Under the pieces are notes generated by a model that was not told the origin of the DNA, made no database searches, and saw nothing but the letters and a program-made list of their open reading frames with translations. Shown piece after piece: positions 25,432-34,302 of a stretch of DNA of 64,000 nucleotides. A program made the position numbers and the translations under genes. Location: positions 3,418,501 through 3,482,500 of the forward strand of contig NZ_LJJF01000001.1 in assembly GCF_001625365.1 (NCBI RefSeq), read 5' to 3'. Numbering within the stretch: the stretch's first letter is position 1; the number at the start of each line of letters is the position of its first letter. The stretch comes from Streptomyces sp. MJM8645 (GTDB lineage Bacteria > Actinomycetota > Actinomycetes > Streptomycetales > Streptomycetaceae).

Positions 25432-26338
25432 TCTGGCTGAACTGCGCACCGGCCTGCACGCCCGCGCCGCCCTGGGCGCCCGGCTTGGCCTGCATGGCGT
25501 GCAGGGTGGCCGCGCTCATCGTGATCAGCGGGATCCCGAGGATGACGAACTTGCGCATCAGATCGGAGAGTTGGCGGGACAGGTAGCCGAGGGCCCAGCC
25601 CACCAGCATGGCCGGGAAGAAGCTCATGGCGGCGCCGCCGATCAGCAGCCCGCAGGAGAGCAGGACCAGCAGGGACGGCCGCCGAACCCCGACGCCTGCA
25701 CCTGCACTTGCGCCCGCACCCGCACCCGCACCCGCATCGGCACCGGCCTGGCCGGCGGGGACGGCCGGCTGCGCCTTCGCCTTCCCCGCGGCGGCCGCCC
25801 TCCCCTTGGCCTTGCGCAGCTTCTTCCCCTTCCCCGAAGCCGCCGCAGCCGCCCCCGCCGGATCGGCAGCCTGCGCGCCCGCCGCACCCGCCCCGCCCCC
25901 GGCGCGCTGCTCGGGGATCGGCTTCGGCGGAGCCTGCGGCGAGTCCGAGAAGTTGAGCAGCACCAGATCCCAGCCGTTCGCGCCGGAGCTGTACACCTGG
26001 GGCGGCGGGATGGAGTCCGAATCGTCCTCGGGCCCGTCGAAACGCGACTTGTCCAGCTGTACGGGCGGCGCCCCGGCCCCCGGGGCGCGCGGCGTCCGGG
26101 GCGGATCCAGCGGCACCGACGGAGTCCCGCCGCCCGGCGCCGCCGTGTCGTACACGCTGTCCCCGTCGGAGGCGCCGGACGGACCGGAGGCCCCGGACCC
26201 ACCCGACGCACCCGGACCGCCCGAACCGCCCCTGTCACCGGCAGCACCGGCCCCGGCAGACCCGCCGGAGGCCCCCGCCCCGCCCCCCGAACGGCCGCTC
26301 CACGGCCCGCTCCTGCGCCACCACTCGCCGTCCGTCAT
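25328..26338 (-). CDS. Low-complexity membrane protein, unknown
   Basis: A 336-residue protein. Residues 1-210 are Gly/Ser/Ala/Pro-rich and apparently disordered. A (Ala-Gly)n tract near residues 200-215 is encoded by a hexanucleotide repeat. The C-terminal third has three or four hydrophobic spans (RRPSLLVLLSCGLLIGGAA, MLVGWALGYLS, then VLRLSAVLSAVVLLLLSL). The start MTDGEWWRRSG at 26338 is the most plausible ATG. It overlaps the tetR gene by 104 bp at the 3' end and is divergent from the Helicase_C_3 gene. No family recognised. Confidence 0.6.
   Translation of the reverse strand: MTDGEWWRRSGPWSGRSGGGAGASGGSAGAGAAGDRGGSGGPGASGGSGASGPSGASDGDSVYDTAAPGGGTPSVPLDPPRTPRAPGAGAPPVQLDKSRFDGPEDDSDSIPPPQVYSSGANGWDLVLLNFSDSPQAPPKPIPEQRAGGGAGAAGAQAADPAGAAAAASGKGKKLRKAKGRAAAAGKAKAQPAVPAGQAGADAGAGAGAGASAGAGVGVRRPSLLVLLSCGLLIGGAAMSFFPAMLVGWALGYLSRQLSDLMRKFVILGIPLITMSAATLHAMQAKPGAQGGAGVQAGAQFSQISWSAAPGVLRLSAVLSAVVLLLLSLRRRPPQQG
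25694..25744. repeat. Hexanucleotide repeat coding an Ala-Gly tract
   Basis: About eight imperfect copies of a GCACCC-like 6-mer, in frame with the membrane protein gene on the opposite strand, so copy-number change would alter the tract without frameshift. Confidence 0.7.
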
Positions 26339-26498
26339 CACCGACACCCCGCCTCGCGCCCGAACCCCGGCCCACCGAACCACCCTCGGCCGTGACGCTA
26401 CCCACCCCGCCCCCGCCCACGCGAGTCCTGAGGACCGGTCCACCACGGGCCGCCGCACGGACACCCCGCCGTCCGCCCGCCCGACTAACCTAGGTCGA

Positions 26499-29000
26499 AT
26501 GACCACACAGCAGGGCCCTCAACGCCAGGGCAGGTCCGCCGCCGGCCCCCGCACCCTCGCCGAGGAGTTGCGCGCCCGCCCCGACGACGCGCTCGCCGCC
26601 CTGCTCCGCTCCCGCCCCGACCTGCTCAACCCCGTCCCCGGCGACCTCACCCAGCTGTCCGCCCGGCTCTCCTCCCGCGCCTCGGCGCTGCGCGCCCTGG
26701 AGCGCCTGGACCGCTTCACCCTGCAGGTCGCCGAGGTCCTGGCCACCGCCCCGGACGGCACCGGCCTGGCCACCGTCCGCACCCTGCTGACCGGCCCGGC
26801 CAAGGTCAAGCCGCACCCCGGCGCGACCCCGCTGACGCCCGCCGACCGGTCCGCCGTCGCCGCCGCCCTCCCCCGGGCGATCGCCACCCTGCGCGACCGG
26901 TCCCTGCTCTGGGGCCCGGACAACGGCCTGCGGCTGGTCCTCGCCGTCCGCGAGGCACTCGCCCCGACGGCCGCCAACCCCGGCCGCACCGGCCTCGGCC
27001 CGACCCTCTCCGACGCGACCGTCGGCATGTCCCCGGCCCGGCTGCAGCAGCTGCTCGCCTCCGCCGGACAGCCCGCCACCCCGGACCCGGTCACCGCCGT
27101 CGACGCGCTCGCCGCCCTGCTGAACGACCGCGCCCGCTGCGCGGCGCTGCTCGACACCGCCCCCGAGGCCGCGCTGCGGCTGCTGGAGCGGCTGGTCTGG
27201 GGGCCGCCGACCGGCACCGTCCCGGACGCCACCCGCCCGGTCACCGCCGAGGACGCGCAGAGCCCCGTCGAGTGGCTGCTCGCCCGCGGGCTGCTGCTGC
27301 CCAGCGGGCCGGGCAGCGTCGTCCTGCCGCGCGAACTGGCCCTGCACCTGCGCGGCGGCCGCACCCACCGCGCCGTCGAGCCGGTCCAGCCCGAGCCCGC
27401 CCCGGCCGCCGCCCCGCGCGATCCACAGGCTGTGGACGGCGCGGCGGCCGGCCAGGCCCACACCGCCGTCAAGACCGTCGAGGAACTCCTCGACACCTGG
27501 GGCCTCACCCCGCCGCCCACGCTGCGCGCCGGCGGCCTCGGCATCCGCGACCTCAAGCGCACCGCGCAGGCCCTGGAGACCACCGAGCAGCAGGCCGCCT
27601 TCTGGCTCGAACTCGCCTACGCCGCCGGGCTGCTGGCCCCCGACGGCGAGGCCGACGAACGCTGGGCCCCGACCCCGGCCTACGACGGCTGGCTCCAGCG
27701 GGACACCGCCGAACGCTGGTCCGTCCTCGCCGCCGCCTGGCTCGCCGCCACCCGCGTCCCCGCCCTCACCGGCACCCCGGACGGCAAGGGCAAGCCGCGC
27801 GCCGCACTCGGGCCCGAGCTCGACCGCACCCTCGCCCCGTCCGTCCGCCGCGCCACCCTCGCGCTGCTCGCCGAACTCCCGCCCGGCACCCCCGCCACCG
27901 CCGCCGAACTCCTGCCCACCCTGCGCTGGCAGCGCCCGCTGCGCGGCGGCCCGACCGGCCCGGACGGCCACGAGCTGCGCGACGACCTCACCGCCTGGAC
28001 CCTCGCCGAGGCCGAACTCCTCGGCGTCACCGGCCGCGGCGCCCTCGCCGCCCCCGCCCGCGCCCTGCTCACCGCCGAATCCGACCCGGCCGAGGTGCTC
28101 GCCCCGCTGCTGCCGCAGCCGCTCGACCACGTGATCCTGCAACCGGACCTCACCGCGATCGCCCCCGGCCCGCTGCTCACCCCGCTCGCCCAGGCCCTCG
28201 CGCTGTGCGCCGACATCGAGTCCAAGGGCGGCGCCACCGTCTACCGCTTCACCCCGGTGTCCGTACGCCGCGCCCTCGACGCCGGACGCACCGCCGCCGA
28301 CCTGCGGGCCTTCCTGGAGCAGCACTCCCGGACGCCCGTCCCGCAGCCGCTCGGCTACCTGATCGACGATGTCGCCCGCCGGCACGGCATCCTGCGGGTC
28401 GGCGCCGCCTCCTCCTACCTGCGCTGCGACGACCCGTCCCTGCTGAACGAGGTCCTCGCCGACCGCCGCTCCGCCGACCTGCGGCTGCGGCTGCTCGCCC
28501 CCACCGTCCTCGCCGCCCAGGCCGCCCCGGACGTCCTGCTCGCCGCCCTGCGCACGATGGGCTACGCCCCGGCCGCCGAGTCCGCCGAGGGCGACGTGCT
28601 GATCACCCGCCAGGACAGCCACCGCACCCCGCCCCGCACCGCCCCCGCGCCCGTCCCGGACGGCCCGCCGACCCCCGACGACACCCTGCTCGCCGCCGCC
28701 ATCAAGGCCATCCGGGCCGGCGACCGCGCCGCCACCGTCAACCGCCGTGACTCCACCCCCGACCCGCGCCAGCTGCCCCGCACCGCCGCCGCCGAGACCC
28801 TCGCGGCCCTGCAGACCGCCGTCCTGCTCGGCGAACGGATGTGGATCGGCTACCTCAACGCCGAGGGCATCGCCAGCCAGCGGATCATCGACCCGGTCAA
28901 GGTCGAAGGCGGCTTCGTCACCGCCTTCGACCACCACGCCGACGAGCTCCGCACCTTCGCCCTGCACCGCATCACCGGCGTCGCGGAACTCGACGAGTAA
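26499..29000 (+). CDS. Helicase-associated (Helicase_C_3) protein, partner of XPB
   Basis: An 833-residue protein of the actinobacterial helicase-associated family (XPB/Ssl2-like N-terminal domain, Helicase_C_3). It lacks Walker motifs. The N-terminal ~450 residues are Leu/Ala-rich helical repeats, several resembling winged helices. The conserved stretch near residues 540-640 (HVILQPDLTAIAPGPL, FTPVSVRRALDAGRTA) and the C-terminal WIGYLNAEGIASQRIIDP, resembling a WYL-type fold, support the family. It is followed, after a small opposing gene, by the XPB helicase, as in mycobacteria (Rv0862c/Rv0861c, from memory). The biological role is unknown; repair or remodelling with XPB is inferred. ATG at 26499 follows TAACCT by ~7 nt, so the message may be nearly leaderless. 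Confidence 0.85.
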   Translation: MTTQQGPQRQGRSAAGPRTLAEELRARPDDALAALLRSRPDLLNPVPGDLTQLSARLSSRASALRALERLDRFTLQVAEVLATAPDGTGLATVRTLLTGPAKVKPHPGATPLTPADRSAVAAALPRAIATLRDRSLLWGPDNGLRLVLAVREALAPTAANPGRTGLGPTLSDATVGMSPARLQQLLASAGQPATPDPVTAVDALAALLNDRARCAALLDTAPEAALRLLERLVWGPPTGTVPDATRPVTAEDAQSPVEWLLARGLLLPSGPGSVVLPRELALHLRGGRTHRAVEPVQPEPAPAAAPRDPQAVDGAAAGQAHTAVKTVEELLDTWGLTPPPTLRAGGLGIRDLKRTAQALETTEQQAAFWLELAYAAGLLAPDGEADERWAPTPAYDGWLQRDTAERWSVLAAAWLAATRVPALTGTPDGKGKPRAALGPELDRTLAPSVRRATLALLAELPPGTPATAAELLPTLRWQRPLRGGPTGPDGHELRDDLTAWTLAEAELLGVTGRGALAAPARALLTAESDPAEVLAPLLPQPLDHVILQPDLTAIAPGPLLTPLAQALALCADIESKGGATVYRFTPVSVRRALDAGRTAADLRAFLEQHSRTPVPQPLGYLIDDVARRHGILRVGAASSYLRCDDPSLLNEVLADRRSADLRLRLLAPTVLAAQAAPDVLLAALRTMGYAPAAESAEGDVLITRQDSHRTPPRTAPAPVPDGPPTPDDTLLAAAIKAIRAGDRAATVNRRDSTPDPRQLPRTAAAETLAALQTAVLLGERMWIGYLNAEGIASQRIIDPVKVEGGFVTAFDHHADELRTFALHRITGVAELDE

Positions 29001-29020
29001 CCCCGGCGGCAGGGCCGGGC

Positions 29021-29272
29021 TCAGTGCCCCTGCGACTCCTTCATCTTCTCCTTGACGGCCTTGTCCGCCAGGCTGCCGATCTCCCCCTGCCCGACCGGCA
29101 GCGAGCCGCCGCCGACCTGGTCGGCGATCAGGAATCCGGGCGCGGCGAGCAGCCCGCCGGGCCCCTCCCCGATCCCCGCGAGGGCGTGCGCGGAGCCGAC
29201 GGACGAGGCGGTGGCCGCGAAGGCCGTGCCCATCAGGGCGAGAGCGGTGAGAACGCGCTTCGACTTCTTCAT
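29021..29272 (-). CDS. Small secreted protein, unknown
   Basis: An 83-residue protein with a clear signal peptide (MKKSKR, a hydrophobic core, cleavage predicted after SAHA near residue 30), leaving a mature peptide of ~53 residues, Gly-rich then helical and charged at the end. No cysteines, so it is neither a chaplin nor a lantibiotic-like peptide. It sits on the opposite strand between the Helicase_C_3 gene and XPB, convergent with the first, divergent from the second. Function unknown. Confidence 0.65.
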   Translation of the reverse strand: MKKSKRVLTALALMGTAFAATASSVGSAHALAGIGEGPGGLLAAPGFLIADQVGGGSLPVGQGEIGSLADKAVKEKMKESQGH

Positions 29273-29485
29273 GCCCGGCTCAACGAGCGATGCGCACCGT
29301 GGTCACCCGGAGCCGTCGCCCGGAGCGCGGGTACCGGCGCGGTCGCGGTCGCGGGCGCGGTCACCCGTACGAATGGAACAAGCCCGATCACGTTTGGAAG
29401 GGGCCCGCTCACGTTCGCCGCGCAATGCGCGACACTGGAGGGTCTGCGTCAATCCAGCCTGTCAGCCAGTGGAGGGCTTCCCCGC

Positions 29486-31123
29486 GTGAACGACGGACCG
29501 CTCATCGTCCAGAGCGACAAAACTCTTCTCCTGGAGATCGATCACCCCAAGGCCGCCGAGTGCCGCCGCGTCATCGCGCCGTTCGCCGAGTTGGAGCGCG
29601 CCCCCGAGCACGTGCACACGTACCGGGTGACGCCGCTCGGGCTGTGGAACGCGCGGGCGGCGGGGCACGACGCCGAGCAGGTGGTCGACGCCCTGGTGAC
29701 GTACTCGCGCTACCCGGTGCCGCACGCACTGCTGGTGGACGTGGCGGACACCATGGGCCGCTACGGGCGGCTCCAGCTGCTCAAGCACCCGACGCACGGG
29801 CTGGTGCTCGCCACCACCGACCGGCCGGTGCTGGAGGAGGTGCTGCGCTCCAAGAAGATCGCCCCGCTGGTCGGCGCCCGGGTCGACCCGGACACGGTGG
29901 TGGTGCACCCCTCCGAGCGCGGCCAGATCAAGCAGGTGCTGCTCAAGCTCGGCTGGCCGGCCGAGGACTTCGCCGGGTACGTGGACGGCGAGGCGCACCC
30001 GATCGAGCTGGACGAGGACGGCTGGCGGCTGCGCCCGTACCAGGCACAGGCCGTCGAGGGCTTCTGGCACGGCGGCTCGGGCGTCGTGGTGCTGCCCTGC
30101 GGCGCCGGCAAGACGCTGGTCGGCGCGGCCGCGATGGCGCACGCCAAGTCGACGACGCTGATCCTGGTCACCAACACCGTCTCGGCCCGCCAGTGGAAGC
30201 ACGAGCTGGTCAAGCGCACCTCGCTCACCGAGGAGGAGATCGGCGAGTACAGCGGGACGCGCAAGGAGATCCGCCCGGTCACCATCGCCACCTACCAGGT
30301 GATGACCACCAAGCGGAAGGGCGCCTACGCGCACCTGGAGCTGTTCGACGCCCGCAACTGGGGCCTGGTGGTCTACGACGAGGTGCACCTGCTGCCGGCG
30401 CCGGTGTTCAAGTTCACCGCCGACCTCCAGGCCCGCCGCCGCCTGGGCCTGACCGCGACGCTGGTGCGCGAGGACGGCCGCGAGGGCGACGTGTTCAGCC
30501 TGATCGGGCCCAAGCGCTTCGACGCGCCGTGGAAGGAGATCGAGGCGCAGGGCTACATCGCGCCCGCCGACTGCTGCGAGGTGCGGGTCACCCTGACCGA
30601 CTCGGAGCGACTGGCCTACGCCACCGCCGAGCCCGAGGAGCGCTACCGCTTCTGCGCCACCACGGCGACCAAGCGGCGGGTGGTGGAGGCGCTGGTGAAG
30701 AAGCACGAGAAGGACCAGACGCTGGTCATCGGCCAGTACATCGACCAGCTGGACGAGCTCGGCGAGGTGCTGGACGCGCCCGTGATCAAGGGCGAGACCA
30801 GCAACGCCCAGCGCGAGAAGCTGTTCGAGGCGTTCCGCAACAAGGAGATCGGCGTCCTGGTGGTCTCCAAGGTCGCGAACTTCTCGATCGACCTGCCCGA
30901 GGCCACCGTGGCCATCCAGGTCTCCGGGACGTTCGGCTCCCGCCAGGAGGAGGCCCAGCGCCTGGGCCGCGTCCTGCGCCCGAAGGCGGACGGCCACTCG
31001 GCGCACTTCTACTCGGTGGTCGCCCGGGACACCGTGGACCAGGACTTCGCCGCCCACCGGCAGCGCTTCCTGGCCGAGCAGGGCTACGCGTACCGCATCA
31101 TCGACGCGGACGACGTGCTGTAG
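29486..31123 (+). CDS. XPB-type DNA helicase (SF2)
   Basis: A 545-residue bacterial XPB homologue, a 3'-5' DNA helicase/translocase. In order: an N-terminal damage-recognition-like domain (residues ~1-180), Walker A LPCGAGKT (motif I), motif II DEVH (the XPB variant of DEAH), motif III GLTATLVREDG containing the RED residues typical of XPB, and motif VI QRLGRVLRPK. GTG at 29486 has GGAGG about 10 nt upstream. It pairs with the Helicase_C_3 protein just upstream. In bacteria its role is not settled; nucleotide excision repair is suggested by analogy with archaea and eukaryotes. Confidence 0.93.
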   Translation: MNDGPLIVQSDKTLLLEIDHPKAAECRRVIAPFAELERAPEHVHTYRVTPLGLWNARAAGHDAEQVVDALVTYSRYPVPHALLVDVADTMGRYGRLQLLKHPTHGLVLATTDRPVLEEVLRSKKIAPLVGARVDPDTVVVHPSERGQIKQVLLKLGWPAEDFAGYVDGEAHPIELDEDGWRLRPYQAQAVEGFWHGGSGVVVLPCGAGKTLVGAAAMAHAKSTTLILVTNTVSARQWKHELVKRTSLTEEEIGEYSGTRKEIRPVTIATYQVMTTKRKGAYAHLELFDARNWGLVVYDEVHLLPAPVFKFTADLQARRRLGLTATLVREDGREGDVFSLIGPKRFDAPWKEIEAQGYIAPADCCEVRVTLTDSERLAYATAEPEERYRFCATTATKRRVVEALVKKHEKDQTLVIGQYIDQLDELGEVLDAPVIKGETSNAQREKLFEAFRNKEIGVLVVSKVANFSIDLPEATVAIQVSGTFGSRQEEAQRLGRVLRPKADGHSAHFYSVVARDTVDQDFAAHRQRFLAEQGYAYRIIDADDVL

Positions 31124-31449
31124 GGCGTGCGGTAGGGCACCCCGGCCCCGGACACCGTCGCGCCCGAGGAGGACCACGCGCGCGGCGGTGCCCGGGGCGG
31201 TGCCGCCGCGGTGCGCGTCCTCCGGGTCGTACGGGGGCCGGGACCTGCGGGCCCGGGACCTGCGGGGCTGGAACCCCGGGCCGCACGGGTCTAGGATCGT
31301 CCGTCTGCCCCCTCCCGAACCGTGGTACCTGCTGAAGTCGCGCAGGCAGCCGGGGGAGGCGCCGACCGCACGGCAACCGGTCGGCCGTACCCACCGTGAG
31401 CTCCATCGATCCGCTGCGCCCGGTTCCGGCGCAGCCGGGAAGGTTCGCT
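31124..31449. other. Intergenic region before the HelD-like gene
   Basis: No gene is supported here unless the HelD-like protein starts at 31396. A TAGGAT at 31293-31298 could be a -10 box. I looked for the rifamycin-associated palindrome known upstream of rifamycin-induced helR genes and did not find it. Confidence 0.4.
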
Positions 31450-33501
31450 GTGCCCGCCACCCCCACCACCGACCCCCTCCAGCGCGAACGCGACCACCTG
31501 GCCGCGTCCCGGTCCGCGCTGCGAGCGATGCGCGAGGACGTCCAGTCGCTGGACCTGCGCGACGTGACCGGCACCTGGGTGTCCGCCGCCGTCCTCCAGA
31601 ACCAGATCGAGGCCCGGATCGCCGCCCTCGCCGACCTCTCGCACACCCCGCTGTTCTTCGGCCGCCTGGACTACCTGCACGCGATCAGCGAGGAGCTGAG
31701 CGAAGGAGGAGGCGGCGAGAACTTCTACATCGGGCGCCGGCACGTCCACGACGCCGACGGCGACCCGATGGTGATCGACTGGCGCGCGCCGGTCTCCCAG
31801 CCGTTCTACCGGGCCACCCGCACCGAGCCGCTGGACGTCGAGCGCCGCCGCCGCTTCGGCTACACCGCCGGCGAGCTCACCGCCTACGAGGACGAGCACC
31901 TGAGCGACCCGGCGGAGGCGGACAGCGCCTCCGCCCTGCTCGCCGCCGAGATCGAGAAGCCCCGCGTCGGCCCGATGCGCGACATCGTCGCCACCATCCA
32001 GCCCGAGCAGGACGAGATCGTCCGCTCCGACGTGACGGGCACCATCTGCGTCCAGGGCGCCCCCGGCACCGGGAAGACGGCCGTGGGCCTGCACCGCGTC
32101 GCGTACCTGCTGTACGCGCACCGTGAGCGCCTCGCCCGGACGGGCACGCTGGTGATCGGGCCGAACAACGCCTTCCTCTCCTACATCGAGCAGGTGCTCC
32201 CGGCCCTGGGCGAGCTGGACGTCGCCCAGGCGACCGTGCAGCAGCTGGTCGGGCACGTCGAGGTGCGCGGCGAGGACGACCCGCAGGCGGCCCGGCTGAA
32301 GGGCGACGCCCGGATGGCCGAGGTGCTGCGCCGGGCGGTGCGCGCGGGCATCGCGCTGCCCACCGAGCCCTGCGTGGTGGTCCGCGGCTCCCGCCGCTGG
32401 CGCGTCCAGGCGCACGAACTCGCCGCGATCATCGAGGAGCTGAAGGGCCGCGAGGTGCGCTACGGCGCCGCCAGGGACGCCCTGCCGCAGCGGATCGCGC
32501 ACACCGTGCTGCTGAAGATGGAACAGTCCGGCGAGGCCCCCGACGACCGGGTGCAGGACGCGGTGGCCCGCAACGCCGCGGTCAAGGCGGTGGCCAAGGA
32601 GTGCTGGCCGGCGGTCGATCCGGCGAAGCTGGTGCTGCGGCTGCTCTCCGACCCGGAGTTCCTGGCCGCCTGCGCGGAGGGCGTGCTGACCCCGGAGGAG
32701 CAGCAGGCGGTGCTGTGGCCCAAGCCGGGCCGCTCGGTGAAGACGGCCCGCTGGACGCAGGCCGACGCCGTCCTGGTCGACGAGGCGACGGACCTGGTGC
32801 AGCGCACCCCCTCGCTCGGGCACGTGGTGCTGGACGAGGCGCAGGACCTCTCCCCGATGCAGTACCGCGCGGTCGGCCGCCGCTGCACGACCGGCTCGGC
32901 GACCGTCCTCGGCGACCTCGCCCAGGGCACCACCCCGTGGGCGACGGCGAGCTGGCCGGACGCGCTGCGCCACCTGGGCAAGCCGGACGCCCACGTCGAG
33001 GAGCTGACCAAGGGCTTCCGGGTGCCGGAGGAGGTCATCGCGTACGCCTCCCGGCTGCTCCCGGCGATCGCCCCGGGCCTGGCCCCGGCGACCTCCGTGC
33101 GCGACGCCCCCGGCTCGCTGACGATCCGCCGCCTCCCGGACGGGGAGGCCGTGCCCGCCGTCCTGGCGGCCTGCCGCGAGGCGCTGGAGCACGAGGGCTC
33201 GACCGGGCTGATCGCCGCCGACGCCCGGATCCCGGCGCTCGCCGAGGCGCTGACCGCGGCCGGCCTGCCGTACCTGTCCCCCGGCGCCGAGACCAGCGCC
33301 GAGGCCCGGCTGACGCTCGTCCCGGCCTCGCTGGCCAAGGGCCTGGAGTACGACTACGTGGTGCTGGACGAGCCGGCCGCGGTGGTCGCGGGCGAGCCGG
33401 ACGAGCGGACCGGCCTGCGGCGGCTGTACGTGGCGCTCACCCGTGCCGTCTCCGGCCTGACGGTGCTGCACGGCGAGCCGCTGCCCGCGCAGCTGCACTG
33501 A
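31450..33501 (+). CDS. HelD/HelR-like RNA-polymerase-associated ATPase
   Basis: A ~683-residue SF1-type (UvrD/Rep-like) ATPase of the HelD group, which in other bacteria inserts into RNA polymerase, displaces nucleic acid and can free the enzyme from rifamycins. Marks: the YIGRRHVHDADGDPMVIDWR beta-domain, Walker A GAPGTGKTAVGLHR, Walker B VVLDEAQDLSP, and the C-terminal LAKGLEYDYVVLDEP and YVALTRAVSGL helicase motifs. The N-terminal coiled coil is much shorter than in classical HelD, so the secondary-channel arm may be reduced. GTG at 31450 has an excellent GGGAAGG 6 nt upstream; another GTG at 31396 would add 18 residues but lacks a ribosome-binding site. Whether it is a true HelR is uncertain. 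Confidence 0.8.
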   Translation: MPATPTTDPLQRERDHLAASRSALRAMREDVQSLDLRDVTGTWVSAAVLQNQIEARIAALADLSHTPLFFGRLDYLHAISEELSEGGGGENFYIGRRHVHDADGDPMVIDWRAPVSQPFYRATRTEPLDVERRRRFGYTAGELTAYEDEHLSDPAEADSASALLAAEIEKPRVGPMRDIVATIQPEQDEIVRSDVTGTICVQGAPGTGKTAVGLHRVAYLLYAHRERLARTGTLVIGPNNAFLSYIEQVLPALGELDVAQATVQQLVGHVEVRGEDDPQAARLKGDARMAEVLRRAVRAGIALPTEPCVVVRGSRRWRVQAHELAAIIEELKGREVRYGAARDALPQRIAHTVLLKMEQSGEAPDDRVQDAVARNAAVKAVAKECWPAVDPAKLVLRLLSDPEFLAACAEGVLTPEEQQAVLWPKPGRSVKTARWTQADAVLVDEATDLVQRTPSLGHVVLDEAQDLSPMQYRAVGRRCTTGSATVLGDLAQGTTPWATASWPDALRHLGKPDAHVEELTKGFRVPEEVIAYASRLLPAIAPGLAPATSVRDAPGSLTIRRLPDGEAVPAVLAACREALEHEGSTGLIAADARIPALAEALTAAGLPYLSPGAETSAEARLTLVPASLAKGLEYDYVVLDEPAAVVAGEPDERTGLRRLYVALTRAVSGLTVLHGEPLPAQLH

Positions 33502-33512
33502 GGAACCGGGCA

Positions 33513-33545
33513 GCGGGGGCTGGCCCCACCGGGACCGGCCCCCGC
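33513..33545. terminator. Hairpin terminator between convergent genes
   Basis: An imperfect GC-rich stem-loop (GCGGGGGC with GGCCCCCGC, inner GG/CC pairs) starts 12 bp after the HelD-like stop and ends 14 bp before the cutC stop. Confidence 0.55.
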
Positions 33546-33558
33546 CCGCCACGCGCGC

Positions 33559-34245
33559 TCAGGCGTCGATCAGCGCCCGCCACTCGGCGACCTTGGCCGC
33601 GTCCACCGGCGTCCGCCAGCCGTCGGCCCGCACCGCGCCGCCGACGTGGAAGCCGTCGAAGCCCTCGGCCCGCAGCCCCTTCAGGTGTTCGGCCCGCAGG
33701 CCGCCGCCGATCAGGATCCGCTGCCCGTACCCGGGCTCGCCCGCGCGGGCCAGGTCCGCCAGCAGCACCTCGTGCCCGGCGTCGACGCCGGCAGGCGCGC
33801 CCGAGGTGAGGAAGGTGTCCAGCCCGGGCAGCGCGCCGACGGCGGCCCGCAGGGCGGCCCGGTCGGCGCTGTGGTCGATCGCCCGGTGGAAGGTCCAGCG
33901 GCAGCCGGCCACCGCCTCGGCGACGGCGGCGGTGGCGGCCAGGTCGACGGCGCCATCGGCGTGGAGGAAGCCGAAGACGAACTCCTCGGCGCCCTCGGCC
34001 CGCAACGCGGCGGCCCGGGCGGCCAGTTCGTCCAGGCCGCCGGGCGCGAAGCCGTCCTGGATCCGGAGCATGACGCGCAGCGGGATGTCGACGGCGGCCC
34101 GGATCCGGGCGAAGTCCTCGACGGGCGGGGTGAGCCCGTCCGCGGCCATGTCGGTGACCAGTTCGAGCCGGTCGGCGCCGCCCGACTCGGCAGCCTGGGC
34201 GTCCTGGGGCGTCAGCGCGATGACTTCGAAAATTGGTCTAGACAT
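33559..34245 (-). CDS. cutC: CutC-family protein
   Basis: A 228-residue TIM-barrel protein of the CutC family, historically linked to copper homeostasis, although the biochemical role is unclear. Family marks: IFEVIALTPQDAQAAESGGADRLE split over residues 4-27, VMLRIQDGF, WTFHRAIDHS and ILIGGGLRAEHL. The ATG at 34245 was chosen because MSRPIFEVI begins the conserved fold. The start codon lies within a 16-bp sequence that resembles a DasR box. It stands alone between two convergent or divergent units. Confidence 0.9.
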   Translation of the reverse strand: MSRPIFEVIALTPQDAQAAESGGADRLELVTDMAADGLTPPVEDFARIRAAVDIPLRVMLRIQDGFAPGGLDELAARAAALRAEGAEEFVFGFLHADGAVDLAATAAVAEAVAGCRWTFHRAIDHSADRAALRAAVGALPGLDTFLTSGAPAGVDAGHEVLLADLARAGEPGYGQRILIGGGLRAEHLKGLRAEGFDGFHVGGAVRADGWRTPVDAAKVAEWRALIDA

Positions 34246-34247
34246 AT
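34232..34247. promoter_or_regulatory. DasR-box-like sequence over the cutC start
   Basis: ATTGGTCTAGACATAT matches the dre consensus ACTGGTCTAGACCACT at 12 of 16 positions, including the unbroken core TGGTCTAGAC. Part of the match is forced by the coding sequence, so this is only a candidate. Confidence 0.35.
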
Positions 34248-34302
34248 CAGTAGGTTGCCACATCCGGCCGGACCCGGCGAGCACTTCGCCCCAGCCCCCG
34301 GG

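Noticed and set aside
31124..31449. Rifamycin-associated element upstream of the HelD-like gene
   Set aside because: I looked for the known palindrome that marks rifamycin-inducible genes and found no matching sequence.
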